Positions 50,232 through 61,054 of a stretch of DNA of 64,000 nt are shown here, piece after piece. A model generated the notes under the pieces. The model worked only from the letters and a program-made list of their open reading frames with translations, was not told the origin of the DNA and made no database searches. The number at the start of each line of letters is the position of its first letter. The stretch's first letter is position 1. Location: contig NW_003101666.1 of NCBI RefSeq assembly GCF_000003855.2, positions 456,678-520,677 on the forward strand, written 5' to 3'. A program made the position numbers and the translations under genes. Source of the stretch: Blastomyces gilchristii SLH14081. Its lineage: Eukaryota > Ascomycota > Eurotiomycetes > Onygenales > Ajellomycetaceae.

Positions 50232-50909
50232 TCACTCCTCTGACTGAACTGGGCTTCTAGTTAGTTCAAAATATTGATAGAGAGGTGTATCATCGGCTGA
50301 AACTCTAATCAGGGAGAAGAAAATACGCTGGTAAGCCATGGGGGTCTGTGAAACACAAGCTTTGGGTGTAACAACTTGCTGCCCATCATTGGTTTCAAGA
50401 TGATCTCTGGTGGTAACAAAGTTTTGTACCTGCCGATCTTTTGCTAGATTTTGCAAGTTTTGTCGGTCACAAAATAGGTATAAAACGCCCGGATGGGAAC
50501 CTGGCAGATAATAACCAACGCTGAGAAAATATTTGAATATCCCTTCAAAGGCTGACTTGCAAAATGTCATTGAACTTATCGGCGGAATATATGTTTCCCC
50601 AAGGTAGAGAGCTATGCAGCGACGGGGTTTTGGAAGCGTACTCCCCGTATTGGTGTTCTGCCAAGCCCCATCCTTGTTTAGAAACGGCCTGCATTTGGAC
50701 AGCTTGGGATCTTTTTGGTTGAAGATCCAGGGACTGACTGGCTGGTTCAAAATCTCTCTATTCCCTTCCAACAAATGTCTGTTTGTCTCACAGTGATTTT
50801 CCAGATCGTCTATCATCCTCTGCTGGCCAGTTCCTGGGAGCAAGCACACACCATCCTGTGGCACGACATTTTGACTCGAATGGATTAAACCACGCTTCGA
50901 GTCAAGCAT
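50232..50909 (-). CDS. Hypothetical protein, single exon, 225 aa (doubtful)
   Basis: A 225-codon open frame from ATG 50909 to a stop at 50232, the longest unexplained frame in this interval. I do not recognise it. The product is soluble-looking, with no signal peptide, membrane segment or obvious repeat, and scattered Cys. It stands alone in an otherwise gene-poor 10.7-kb space between ron1 and the kinase. Its length is above chance expectation at this base composition but not decisive; it may be a lineage-specific gene, a relic or chance. Confidence 0.3.
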   Translation of the reverse strand: MLDSKRGLIHSSQNVVPQDGVCLLPGTGQQRMIDDLENHCETNRHLLEGNREILNQPVSPWIFNQKDPKLSKCRPFLNKDGAWQNTNTGSTLPKPRRCIALYLGETYIPPISSMTFCKSAFEGIFKYFLSVGYYLPGSHPGVLYLFCDRQNLQNLAKDRQVQNFVTTRDHLETNDGQQVVTPKACVSQTPMAYQRIFFSLIRVSADDTPLYQYFELTRSPVQSEE

Positions 50910-51462
50910 TGACGGCGCTAAATGGTGGAATCTAAGCCTAAAGTAGAAGAACTATTAAACGCGCCGAAACATCAAGGAGCCAAGTCCGGAGTATGGGGAG
51001 CAGGAACCTCAATTCCCAGTTCTAGTAACTACTGTACTCCGTACTCCGTAGTCCCTGCGGTCATTCATGCACAACACCGTTGTTTGTTTTTCTTCCTCCG
51101 TTCAAAGATCAAGATTTGCAAGCTGGCTTCTCTCTCCAAGGGTCTGCTCGCCAACAAGACCAGCATGAGGAGGAGGGCGGCCAACAAAAAGGTCAGGTCA
51201 AAGGCAGGAAAGGACGTGGCGGTTTGGAATCAGGGCCTGTGCTTAGAAGTGGTCGTCGATCAAGCGAGTTGGTCGCAGAACAAGGTTGCACGCTTGGGAG
51301 CAACGTTACATTGCCACTAAGGATAAGAGCTTTCAGATGGCGCATTGGCGCATTAGCGCGTTGGCGGACTTGGTTTGGGGTTGGGGGGTCGAGCTTGGCA
51401 GGAAACAGCAAGGCAAGGGAGAGGAATTGGAGAGAGCATTTGCCATGCCATGGGAGATTGAT

Positions 51463-51501
51463 TACGGAGTACATTACGGAGTACATGTAATGTACTCCGT
51501 A
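51463..51501. repeat. Inverted repeat built from TACGGAGTA
   Basis: The arms 51463-51477 and 51487-51501 are 15-bp perfect complements (TACGGAGTACATTAC / GTAATGTACTCCGTA). A further internal copy starts at 51475. Confidence 0.8.
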
Positions 51502-54142
51502 GTCTGACAAGAATAATGAAGGAGATATTGATATGATATGCGGAAGAAAGAAGAGGGAGTCCAGTCCGCATTGGGAATATATTTACAAAGTAATGTCCGG
51601 TGTACTGTACATAAGGAACCTGTTAGGTTACTAGTTAACTACACATTGCACTGTCCACGGGTAACCTAGGGACATGGTCTGTGCGAGACACAGTACCAAA
51701 ACATATCAAATACGCGCTCGATACAGCCCGCGGTCAGATTAATACGATACGGGTTCTGCGATTACAACGTATCAGACAGTTTCCCAGCTGTCCAGGTATT
51801 GTCGGTATTGTAAAGGGGGGGGGGGTGTGGGTGGGAAGGTAAGAAGAAAGAAGAAAGAAGAAAGAAGAAAGAAGCTGTGTGTTAGACCTGATCCCATCGA
51901 GCAGAGATAGTTATCTCATATCTCGAGGCCCCCGTCAGTACGTTGCGTGTACGTTGTAACTACGCTGCGTACTAACTACTAGTTATCTCGTTAGTGGCTG
52001 CCACTCGCTGCCTAGTAGTAGTGGCCAACCTGGGACCCGCCCGGCCGGAGCGTTGCAGAGAAGGAAGTCAGAGCGAGCCCACACACATCTTCTCTCCCAA
52101 TCTCCCAATCTCCTCCTAACCTCCCACCCTCCCCCTCCCCGCCAGCGAAGTTGACTGCTGCTGGACCCTGGGATACCTGGATAGGTGACCAGGAACGTTA
52201 CAACGAGGCGATCCCACACACCCGTGAATCCCCCCCCCCCTTGTATAATTGCCGATTCCCGTGGCGGTGGCTCGAATGTTTCGGAGGCCCGCTATCAGCT
52301 TGTCTCCGACATCCTGGGTTGCTTGGTCCCGGCTGTCTTCCCAATCCCCAGTACCATAGTATGCACGCAATCAACAGGTACATCCACCACGCTGTCGCCA
52401 GTAGTAGGGAGTGTGTCCTTTCAGCCTGAATTCAACCCTGGACGAGGGTTCAGAATAGAGAGTCACCACGGATTCCACCCTGGATGTCACCTTCTTTTAG
52501 CCTCGCTCCACCCCGCCGCATGACGCTGTTGCGGTGGGAAGCCCAAAGCTCCCGCTACCAACGCGAGCATCAACCCGCAGGCAGCTTGCTTGCTGTCACC
52601 TGTGTGACTCCAACGCGACAAGCTTCCTACTTCAGAACTTGTTCCAAATCGACAATAGTTAACGAACACTCGAAATCTCCCCCCCAAATCAAACTGCTCT
52701 CTAGCACCGCTAATCCTCTGCCAACACAGCTGGCACATGGAGCTGTTCCTGGGACCGAGTGATCCCGGAGCCCTTTCGTTGATACAGTAGCTATCCCTCC
52801 TGTCCAGCCTGTGCCTCTCTCGCCGAACCCCCAGGCAGGAAATTCGGCAGGTCTGTCTTTTCCCTGTCCAGAGAAACCTGTTGCGGTACGTCCGGTGCCT
52901 CCGCAGTAGTGTGCGCGCATCGTTTCACCCCCAGGTACCACCGTCAGAAAGCCACCTTCCCCAGCCTAATAGATCGGGGTTGCTCGTGTCCCTCCTCCAC
53001 GCACTTTTCTCCGGGTTTGCCAGACTGGGTACTCTCTCCTCTCTCTCCCCTTTTTTTTGTTTTCTGGGGGAAATTTTCTATTTTTGTCGATTTGATTTGA
53101 TTTGATTTTTCGATTTTTACTTTCTTCAGCTATCGTTTTTACCTTTGCCTATTTTATGCGATCTGAGACTTAGAGGTGACTCAATTCAGTAACTCTCCCG
53201 CCTCCTGATCCCCTTCAGGGTGGATAGTCGCATCCCAGTGGTGAAGGGATTGCCGGGCCAAAGATCAAATCGTTGGGTTTCCTGCGGGGGGGGGGGGAAG
53301 GAGTACAACAATAACATAAGATACACAAAGGGAGGCATACAGAAGAGCCCCGTCGAAACAGAAACAAGGCCAGTGCCAGTGCCAAGCAGGAAAGGTAAAT
53401 TCCGGAAGGAGCGCGCGATACAAAGGGCCAAAATAAACAGCATAAACCAGGCAAAGCGGAGCAAATAGCGCCTGCAACGCTGCCTGTCGACGTTTTATTT
53501 TTATTGCCCAGAAAATCCGACTTCACTGTCGCACTCGACTGTCGTTGCTGGCTGGTTTAAATTTGTACTTCCCTTTTTATTTTTATTTTCAAAAAAAAAA
53601 GTCGCTGCGCATATTTGGCGGGAAAAAATAGAAGGGCTGGCAGGGGGACCTTTACTCTTCTGGAAGGTATCAGGTACCTACCTACCTGGGTTCAACCACT
53701 CGAAAGGCCGCTGCAAGGTACTCCCAGATACAACTTTAGAAATCTGCTCTTCCTCAGGCGTTTCTATAGTATATATCTACGAGCCACTCCGCCCCTTCCC
53801 GCGGTTCGAGAAACTACTGCTACATCCGGATAGAGTATCGCCTTATTTGTCCCGCCTTTTGTTCCGCTCTCTTTAATAATAATTATATCTCCCCGCCCAT
53901 CTTCATCCTCCGCGTTACAGTGCTGTTGTTGCTTGAGACATTCTTTAAAAGGCATAACAACCGCGCTTGACGACAGCCACCCGTTTCACGAGTGCCAAAG
54001 GTCGTTCATTTATACGCCCAACAAAAACCAAAAGCTGATCTTGAGGGCAGAAAAATGTGTTCAGGCTTTTGAAACTGGTTATATGAGCTGTACCTGAGCT
54101 CTTATCGTGGCCCTTTTGGAAATCCGTTCTCCGGCTTGCATC

Positions 54143-54161
54143 CAGTATATAAAATAATATA
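54143..54161 (+). promoter_or_regulatory. TATA-like box of the GlcNAc kinase gene
   Basis: GTATATAAAATAATATAC lies ~100 bp before the ATG at 54258, a usual distance for a strong inducible fungal gene. Confidence 0.5.
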
Positions 54162-54257
54162 CACCCAGTGCCACTTATCGATCATCTATCTCAACCCTCA
54201 TTCCTTCAACTAAAGAGTGCCATTGGAGGGCATACCAATATACCTCTTTTTCCCACG

Positions 54258-56039
54258 ATGGCAGACGCACTTGCAAAGATGAACCGCCGCATGCGGGCCT
54301 TCTTCCACAACATCATGACGCTCTTGAAGCGCATGATGATGATCCCTTCGCGGGCAGGGGATGCATCCGTCGCGAGGCAAGAGTCCTTCAGCAGCTCCAA
54401 ACGACGCCGCCGGTCGCTCGATGATTTGTCGCAAGAGGTGGATCGCCTTTTCACAGGACACCTGGGCGTTTCGAACCTGCTCTCCATGTCGAAAAAGATC
54501 CGAGCTCAGATCGACATAGGTGCGAAGACTAGTCCAGTCTGCATGTTGCCATCGTTCAACCATACGCTACCCACTGGAAAGGAGTCCGGAACGTACATCG
54601 CCATGGATCTAGGAGGTTCGACTTTCCGAGTTGCCCTTGTTGAACTTTCAGGAGGTGGGAAAATGAGGATTGTGCGTATGACTTCTTCTGTGATTGATGA
54701 GACTGTGAAGAAGCTGGAGGGGAAGGCTTTCTTTGTATGGATGGCGGGAAAGATCGAGGAGATGTTAAGTGCCGGCGAGGAGAAGTATGGTATGGAATCG
54801 GAACCCTTGCCAATGGGACTATCGTGGTCGTTCCCGATCGACCAAACCTCGATACGTAGTGGGCGTGTCATTGCAATGGGGAAGGGATTCCTGTGTTCTA
54901 ACGGCACTGTGGGTGACGACCTGAGCGAGTTGATTATGGAGGCTTGTAGGCAGCGGAATCTTAATGTTCGCATTGACGCGATCATTAATGATAGCTCCTC
55001 GACACTCCTCTCGCGGGCATACGAGGACACATCGACCCGAGTCTCTTTGATATTGGGAACTGGTACCAATGCTGCCATCCATTACCCAGTCCATGCCATA
55101 GGGCTGGACAAGTTTGGAACTCGGCCAGCTGAATGGTTTGCTCAAGCGGATCATGTCATTGTCAACACCGAGCTCAGCATGTTTGGCGGTGGTGGGGTTT
55201 TGCCAACTACGAGATGGGATGATGTCCTCAACCAGACACATATAAAGCCTGATTACCAACCCCTGGAATATATGTGCACAGGGCGATATCTCGGCGAGAT
55301 CGTGCGTCTCATCGCAGCCGAAGCGGTGAAGACAGCAGGCCTGTTTGGAGGTACTCTTCCAGAATCCCTCCAAGTCCCATACACGTTCGACACCAGCATC
55401 GCCGCGTTCATCCAAGCAGACACCTCTCCCTCCTTAGCGTCTTCATCCGCCTACCTCCAAAAACACCATACTTTCGCCACTGCCCCATCTCAAGCGGACC
55501 TCTTATTCCTTAAACAAATATGCACCTCCGTCACACGAAGAGCAGCCGCCTATCTCGCCGCAGCCATCCATGCCTTATGGTGTCTACGAAATTCTAGCGA
55601 AGCTCCCGCCCTCCCGCCAACGCCAGACTCCGTCACATCCTCCTCTACATCAAACGACAACGGCAACGGCGATGTCAATTCAGAGATGCCATCCGACCTA
55701 AACAAGAAGCGCACCAACAACACCAACACCACCAGCACGACCACTGCCACCGCCACCAGCGACTACAACGTCACGATCGCTTGCGACGGTTCCGTCATCA
55801 ACAAATACCCGGGTTTCCATGACCAGTGCCAACAATTCCTCAACGACCTGACTCTCGAACGAGATCCTTCACAGCCCTCCCGCCCCATCTCCCCACCAGA
55901 CTCAGCCACAACATCACCTTCCAAGCAGGCAATCACCACTGTAATAACTTCGTCGCCATCCATCACGCTTGAAAGAGCCAATGAGAGCGCTATCTTTGGT
56001 GCTGCGGTTGCGGTTGCTGTTGCTGTTTCAGAACATTAG
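54258..56039 (+). CDS. Divergent hexokinase-family protein, probable N-acetylglucosamine kinase
   Basis: A hexokinase-fold protein that probably phosphorylates GlcNAc to GlcNAc-6-P, like Candida Hxk1/Nag5. It is a single exon of 593 aa; I take ATG 54258 because the open frame upstream has no ATG. Motifs are phosphate-1 [10 protein letters not shown] (Asp117), sugar loop SWSFPIDQ (~189) with AMGKGF in place of the usual [12 protein letters not shown] with catalytic Asp245, phosphate-2 LGTGTNAA (~267), [10 protein letters not shown] (usual NxEWG) and TGRYLGE. The C-terminal adenosine region reads [12 protein letters not shown] rather than DGSGxGAA. A ~45-residue Ser/Thr/Asn insertion (from ~500) precedes ACDGSV. 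Such changes set it apart from glucose kinases. It belongs with the nearby ron1, ngs1 and deaminase genes; a regulatory non-kinase role, as for XprF-type hexokinases, remains possible. Confidence 0.83.
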   Translation: MADALAKMNRRMRAFFHNIMTLLKRMMMIPSRAGDASVARQESFSSSKRRRRSLDDLSQEVDRLFTGHLGVSNLLSMSKKIRAQIDIGAKTSPVCMLPSFNHTLPTGKESGTYIAMDLGGSTFRVALVELSGGGKMRIVRMTSSVIDETVKKLEGKAFFVWMAGKIEEMLSAGEEKYGMESEPLPMGLSWSFPIDQTSIRSGRVIAMGKGFLCSNGTVGDDLSELIMEACRQRNLNVRIDAIINDSSSTLLSRAYEDTSTRVSLILGTGTNAAIHYPVHAIGLDKFGTRPAEWFAQADHVIVNTELSMFGGGGVLPTTRWDDVLNQTHIKPDYQPLEYMCTGRYLGEIVRLIAAEAVKTAGLFGGTLPESLQVPYTFDTSIAAFIQADTSPSLASSSAYLQKHHTFATAPSQADLLFLKQICTSVTRRAAAYLAAAIHALWCLRNSSEAPALPPTPDSVTSSSTSNDNGNGDVNSEMPSDLNKKRTNNTNTTSTTTATATSDYNVTIACDGSVINKYPGFHDQCQQFLNDLTLERDPSQPSRPISPPDSATTSPSKQAITTVITSSPSITLERANESAIFGAAVAVAVAVSEH

Positions 56040-56133
56040 ACTTTTTGCGTTCTTGCGTTTTTGCTATTTTGTTTTCATTTGAGATCATTTTTATTATTAG
56101 AGAGTTTCTTCTTTTCGAAAAGAAAACACACCT

Positions 56134-56185
56134 CCTTTTTTTCACACCCTTTTTTTCACACCCTTTTTTTCACACCCTTTTTTTC
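56134..56185 (+). repeat. 14-bp tandem repeat CCTTTTTTTCACAC, 3.7 copies
   Basis: Units start at 56134, 56148, 56162 and 56176, within 150 bp after the kinase stop codon, probably in the 3' UTR. Confidence 0.85.
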
Positions 56186-57430
56186 TCCCCCTTTAGCCCC
56201 TTCATCTAGTCAGGATGGGAACGTACTCTAAAATGATGAATTCAGATCAATACCAAGACCAGGTTGAGGATTGTGTTTTTTACCAACCAACTTCCTCCTT
56301 CTCTATCGCCTTGATTTTAATTCTGATTTTTGTAGGCAATCCCCCCTTACTCTACACCTCCCTTACCCCCACGGCCCCCACGGCCCACACCCCCACATTT
56401 TCTTGTCGAGAGCGATTCAGATATTTTTTATGTATTGTATATATTTATCTTATATTCTTCTTTTTCTACATCTCAATTCTCAACCCCAGTAGCCTATTAT
56501 TTTATCACCCCAGTTTGTCCCGGTTTTGCTGAACCTCGCAGCCAATCCCGTCCTCATCATCGTCCCCCACCATTCTATTTTCCGTAGCTATACATACCTT
56601 CTTCTCTTCTCCCTCCTTTGTTGCATCATACACTGTTACCTTTCACTTCTACCTCATTATGTTTCACTTCTCACATGTCCAGTTGCATCTGCAAAACAAA
56701 AATGTGAGTGTCAGTGTTTAATTCACTGGTTTTTTTTTTTTTTTTTTTTTTTTTTCCCTCTTCAGGCGGGACCCCGGACGGGCTGGAATTGCATGAAACA
56801 TACATATCTCTTTTCTACCTTTTACCTTCTGTGGTTTATGTGTTATTTCAACTCTGGATTTCTGTACCTGTTTCACTTGTGTTTTACTTGCTATCAATTG
56901 CATTAGTCGGATTTCTAAAGAAAGAAAGAAAGAAAGAGAGAAAAGAAATAAATACATGAAGTTCTTATTTCTCTGGCTGTGTCGTGCATTTTATTCTCTT
57001 TTTCTTTCTTTCTTTCTTTCTTTCTTTGTTCTCTCTCCTTACTTATTTCTTTTATATTCAATAGGTTTTATTACATACAGGTGTTCTGACTTGTTTTTCC
57101 ACTTTTACTCTGTCTCACTTCACTGATTGCTAATTTAGTAGAAATATAACAAGCTCTGATTCTAACCACATCAATTAAAAACTATTGATTTTTCTTCTGT
57201 TGCTATTGCTGCTGCTATTGTCATTATTATTATTGTTATTATTATTATTACAAAGCATCAAACGCTCGCTTACACTCGCTTTGCTGCTTGCGCAGCCCCT
57301 GCTACCAGTTCCACCCTCTACCCCTACCCCCCTTACCACTCCTTCCACCCTTACAACCACTTCCACCCCTTCCACCACCACCGCCTCTACCGCCTCCACC
57401 ACTCTCTTCCACCCCATATCACCTCTATCA
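56186..57430. other. Intergenic low-complexity DNA
   Basis: No gene is seen. Simple repeats include T26 (56730-56755), GAAA (56920-56948), TTTC (57000-57027) and ATT (57218-57250), then a C/T-rich CCACC tract (57290-57420). Confidence 0.6.
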
Positions 57431-58705
57431 CCATTATCAGATTAATCAGAGCTGTATAGGCTGCAGAGCTGGCTGTTCAATCCCATTCATGAATTCAAAG
57501 AAGTGCACATGACATCACATGAGATCATGTTACAGGGCATTTAGCAGCACATGCCATGAACACAGAGATCAAAAAATGAACATAGAGAAGAGTATAAGAA
57601 ATGTAAATACTGTAGAGAATGTATGAAAAGAGCAGAATGGAAAAAAGAATGAAGATTTCCAAGATTGATCTGAGCTGTATGAGCTGAAGCATTCAAATAT
57701 TTTGTCACATTACAGCATTTTTTGCATGAAAAAGTTGGTTTCTCTATAATAAATAGAGAGATTATTCTTATTCTTATTCTTATTCTTACTTATTCTTATT
57801 CTTCTTCTTCTTCTTATTATTATTATTTACATTTCCCCCCTGCTTTTTGCATTGAAATAAAATGAAATAAAATGAGATAAACTCAGTCTCTCTTCATTCT
57901 GAATTGGTGTGAGTAGTAGTAGTAGTGATAGTAGATAGTCATGGCTGAGAAGAGAATAGAACATAACACAGTTGTTTAATTAAATAGAGAACTCTGTGTG
58001 AAGAGAGAGAAGAGCTGTATATACACTTAAGTCTGTCTTCAGCTTTCAGTTAAAGACTGAAGGAGCAGTGTATTTTGTAAATATTGTACAGTATATAGCA
58101 GAGTGTAGATTAACTTAGTACTGACAATGTGTGTAAACTATAATTACTATCTATATATTGATTGATGTTAGAGAGTATTAATATTATTATTCTTTCACTG
58201 ATCACTGTTCATGTAATTTAAAACTTTTCTTTAATAGATATTCTTATTTCTTTTAACTGAAACCTGATGAGTATATATATACTTGAGAGTTAACTCATTT
58301 ATTAAAATTTCTCTGATTGCACTGTTTTTATTCATTTATTTATTCATTCATCCATCTGTTAAATCTTAAAAAATATCTGCAAAAAGACCTGATCAGCTGA
58401 AAAGAGATTATACAGACACATGTGTACTCATTCATCAGTTCTCATCTCTCATAGATTGCAAGAGATAAATATCTCTCTCTGTAAAACTCAATTGAATAAT
58501 TGATAAATTTGACAATAGACGAATCTGAGCAAAGTTTGACGAAGTACTTTGACTTTCTTAAGTCTGAATTGAGCTTTGAATAGAGGGCTTGTTTGAGGCG
58601 TGCGCCTGGGTGCATATAGCAAAGTGGGTAGATAGATATATTCATGTCTCATTTCTCTAAGATAGGGGGGGTACGCCCTCTGATATATACAAGTAAACAT
58701 GCCCA

Positions 58706-58758
58706 TTGCGATCATAGAAGGAGCGATTGCAAGTTGCAATCATAGAAGTAGCGATCGC
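58706..58758. repeat. 28-bp direct repeat
   Basis: Two units of the form TTGCRATCATAGAAGKAGCG start at 58706 and 58734, differing by a few transitions. Confidence 0.7.
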
Positions 58759-58878
58759 GGGGTTACAATAGGAAAGAAGATAATAGGGCCCTAAGTGTGG
58801 GCGGAAGAAGGAAGGAATGGGGCAGAGAGGGTGGAGCGGAAGGTTAGGTAGGGGGTGGAAGCCAGGGGCTTCCGCCAC

Positions 58879-58907
58879 ATTGTCTATGAGTTGAGCTCAT
58901 AGACAAT
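58879..58907. repeat. Perfect 12-bp hairpin
   Basis: ATTGTCTATGAG and CTCATAGACAAT flank a 5-nt TTGAG loop. It could be a terminator-like hairpin or an element tip; neither is shown. Confidence 0.6.
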
Positions 58908-59185
58908 TTTTAGAGTTGATATCTAGTTAATAGAGATGTGAGTGAGTGAGTGAACAGATAGAAAAAGAAAAAGAAACAGATATCATGCTTTTTCATATTA
59001 AAAGAATATAGTTTTGATAACACTTCATCTATTGTTAAATTCATATTCATGGAGGGGGAAAAAATAATAATAATAATAATGATAATAATGAATCAACATT
59101 TAGCATGTAAAAAAATATCACTTCCTTCTAACACATAAAGAACAAAGCATCAGATCATTTCATTTCCCATTTCCCATTTCCCATT

Positions 59186-61054
59186 TCATTGCTTCAGTGA
59201 AACCTTAGCACCATGGTGGCTGGCACATGTGATGGTGATCCACTCAGCCCATGGCTCTGGATCGCGCGATTCGATAGAGCGGAAATGCTGCATTAGCCGG
59301 ATTGTGGTGTATGATGCTTCTGCGAGGGCGAATTGTTCTATATTTTTTGGTTTGTTAGAAAGGGGGGTTTTGAAAAAGCCCATCACATTGAAAGAAGCAT
59401 TCGGGTGAACGGATGGATGGCAGGGGGTTTTCAAAGCGCAAAATGGGGGTGTTAGTGAGGAAGGAAGGTAGAAAACTTACGACCAAGACAAATCCTCGGC
59501 CCACCATTAAACGGCAAATACTCCCACCCAGGCCTTAATGATTCCCATCGCTCCGGTTTGAATTCAGCAGCGTCGGGCCCATAGATGTCTTCGCGTCTAT
59601 GCATGCTGTAGACGCTGTAGGCGAGCGTCGTGCCCTTTTTGACAAGAATCGGCGATTTGCCGTCCAGTCCACCACCACGGGGGAGGATAGTGTCGCGGAT
59701 GGCGGCGCGGGCGTTAAATGGGACGACGGGCCAGAGTCGGAGAGCTGGGAAGGGGCGGGGAAAAATGTTAGGTGGCAAAAAAGAAAAAAAAAAAAAAAAG
59801 GTTTGGGGGGGGGGGGGGATGGGTTTGGCAGGGGGTTTATAAAGGGTTTGCTTGGTATAGGAATTTTTGCGCGAGACTCACCTTCGTTAAGCACGTATTT
59901 GAGATATTTCATATTTTTCATTTCTTCGAATGTAGGCTTTCTTCCGTTGAGTTCGTCAACTTCCACGCGGAGTTTGCTCCACACATCTGGGCGTTTGGAA
60001 ATGATGTTCCAGACATTCGCTAGAAGACTCGCTGTGGTATCGCGGCCCGCAAGCAAGATGTTCAGGGTTTCGGAACGGAGAGCAATAGGGTCTTGAGTCT
60101 GCTTCGCCAGTTCTTGCAGGAATACGTAGCGGCCCTTTTCCTGTACAGGGAGGCGTCCTGCCTTTTCATCCCTGAAATGCTCAAGCGCCTTCATCACATA
60201 CCGATCCGCAAAATCATGAATCAGCTTCTGATCCCTTTCAAAGCGTTTGTCGGTCTTGAAATATCTGTCGAGGAGTCCGAATCGTAGGGAGTTGCCAATT
60301 TCTGTCGTGCAGTACGTGAAGGCCTCGCCGAAATTTTCTCCGGTGAGAGGACTAGTACTTTTATGAAGAGTGTCAGCCGACTCTCCGAACAAGAACTCGG
60401 TTGCAGTATCTACGGTCAGGTGAAAGAACAGTGGCTGGAGGTCAACGGTAGATCCATCGGTCGGGACCACCTGGATAAGGCTTTGGATATGTCGTTCGAA
60501 AATAGCAAGGTCAGCGACCTGAGCGCGGTTGAAATTTGGACGCAGCATGGTTCTCGAGTGCTCCCATTGGGGACCGTCTGTGGTGAATATGCCATGGCCA
60601 AAAACGCCATGGAAAGCCTGTTTTCTAAGGGCGTTGATATGGTAATCTGCGAACTTGAGGGATAATACGGTCTTAATGTTCTCAGGTTCGCAAGTAGAAA
60701 TTGCTTTACAAAGAGAGTTAGATGCTATGAATAACCTAGATAACTATAGGATACATATTTGTGGCAATAGGACTTACCGGGTATTCCGATACTGTTCAGC
60801 GAGTAGGTATTTCCAACAGTCTTGAAGCGTTTCTGGGCTTCTTGGAGGAGGATATTCTTCTTCTTATGTCTGCTAGCTTTAATAGCGAGATCCAGTCCAA
60901 GAATAGGATCTTTGTGTGGATATGCAGGAGGTGGTCTGCATGCATTCTCCTTGGCTAGTTTACGGCGAGCAGCACCAACGGTTAAGTAAAGGTGTATTTG
61001 ATATAGGCCGAAGAAGGCCAGACCTCCGAATAGGAGGTGTATCAAGGACAACAT
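59186..61054 (-). CDS. Cytochrome P450, CYP52-like (alkane/fatty-acid omega-hydroxylase class)
   Basis: An ER-bound monooxygenase of 504 aa. CYP52-type enzymes hydroxylate n-alkanes and fatty acids at the chain end. Exons on the minus strand are 61054-60778, 60703-59882, 59744-59481 and 59337-59186, with introns of 74, 137 and 143 bp and consistent phases. The N terminus is a membrane anchor ([21 protein letters not shown]). Further motifs are [24 protein letters not shown] (helix C region), I-helix [12 protein letters not shown], ExxR as EALR formed across the second intron, FKPERW, and the heme loop [18 protein letters not shown] with Cys ~452, which is completed only by splicing exon 4. 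All P450 landmarks are intact, in contrast to the dead P450 at 15.7 kb, which belongs to a different family. The substrate is inferred from family. Confidence 0.9.

Larger units (their letters stand above)
50910..54257. other. Intergenic region upstream of the kinase
   Basis: No gene is supported. Inverted TACGGAGTA arrays occur at 51035-51050 and 51463-51501, and a GAAGAAA repeat at ~51842-51875. The C-rich stretch 52080-53060 has several overlapping short frames with no domain; it could be leader sequence. Confidence 0.45.
57431..59150. repeat. AT-rich, CG-poor region, probable degraded repeat
   Basis: Composition resembles the mutated transposon blocks, though less extreme. It contains TTATTC (57768-57805) and AAT (59066-59090) microsatellites, a 28-bp direct repeat (58706-58758) and a hairpin (58879-58907). 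No transposon protein could be identified, so its origin is open. Confidence 0.4.

Noticed and set aside
52185..52523. 112-codon frame in a C-rich stretch
   Set aside because: Several overlapping frames of similar length exist on both strands, which points to composition rather than coding.
54168..54257. 30 extra N-terminal codons for the kinase
   Set aside because: The open frame there begins at GTG and contains no ATG; it also starts right after the TATA-like box.
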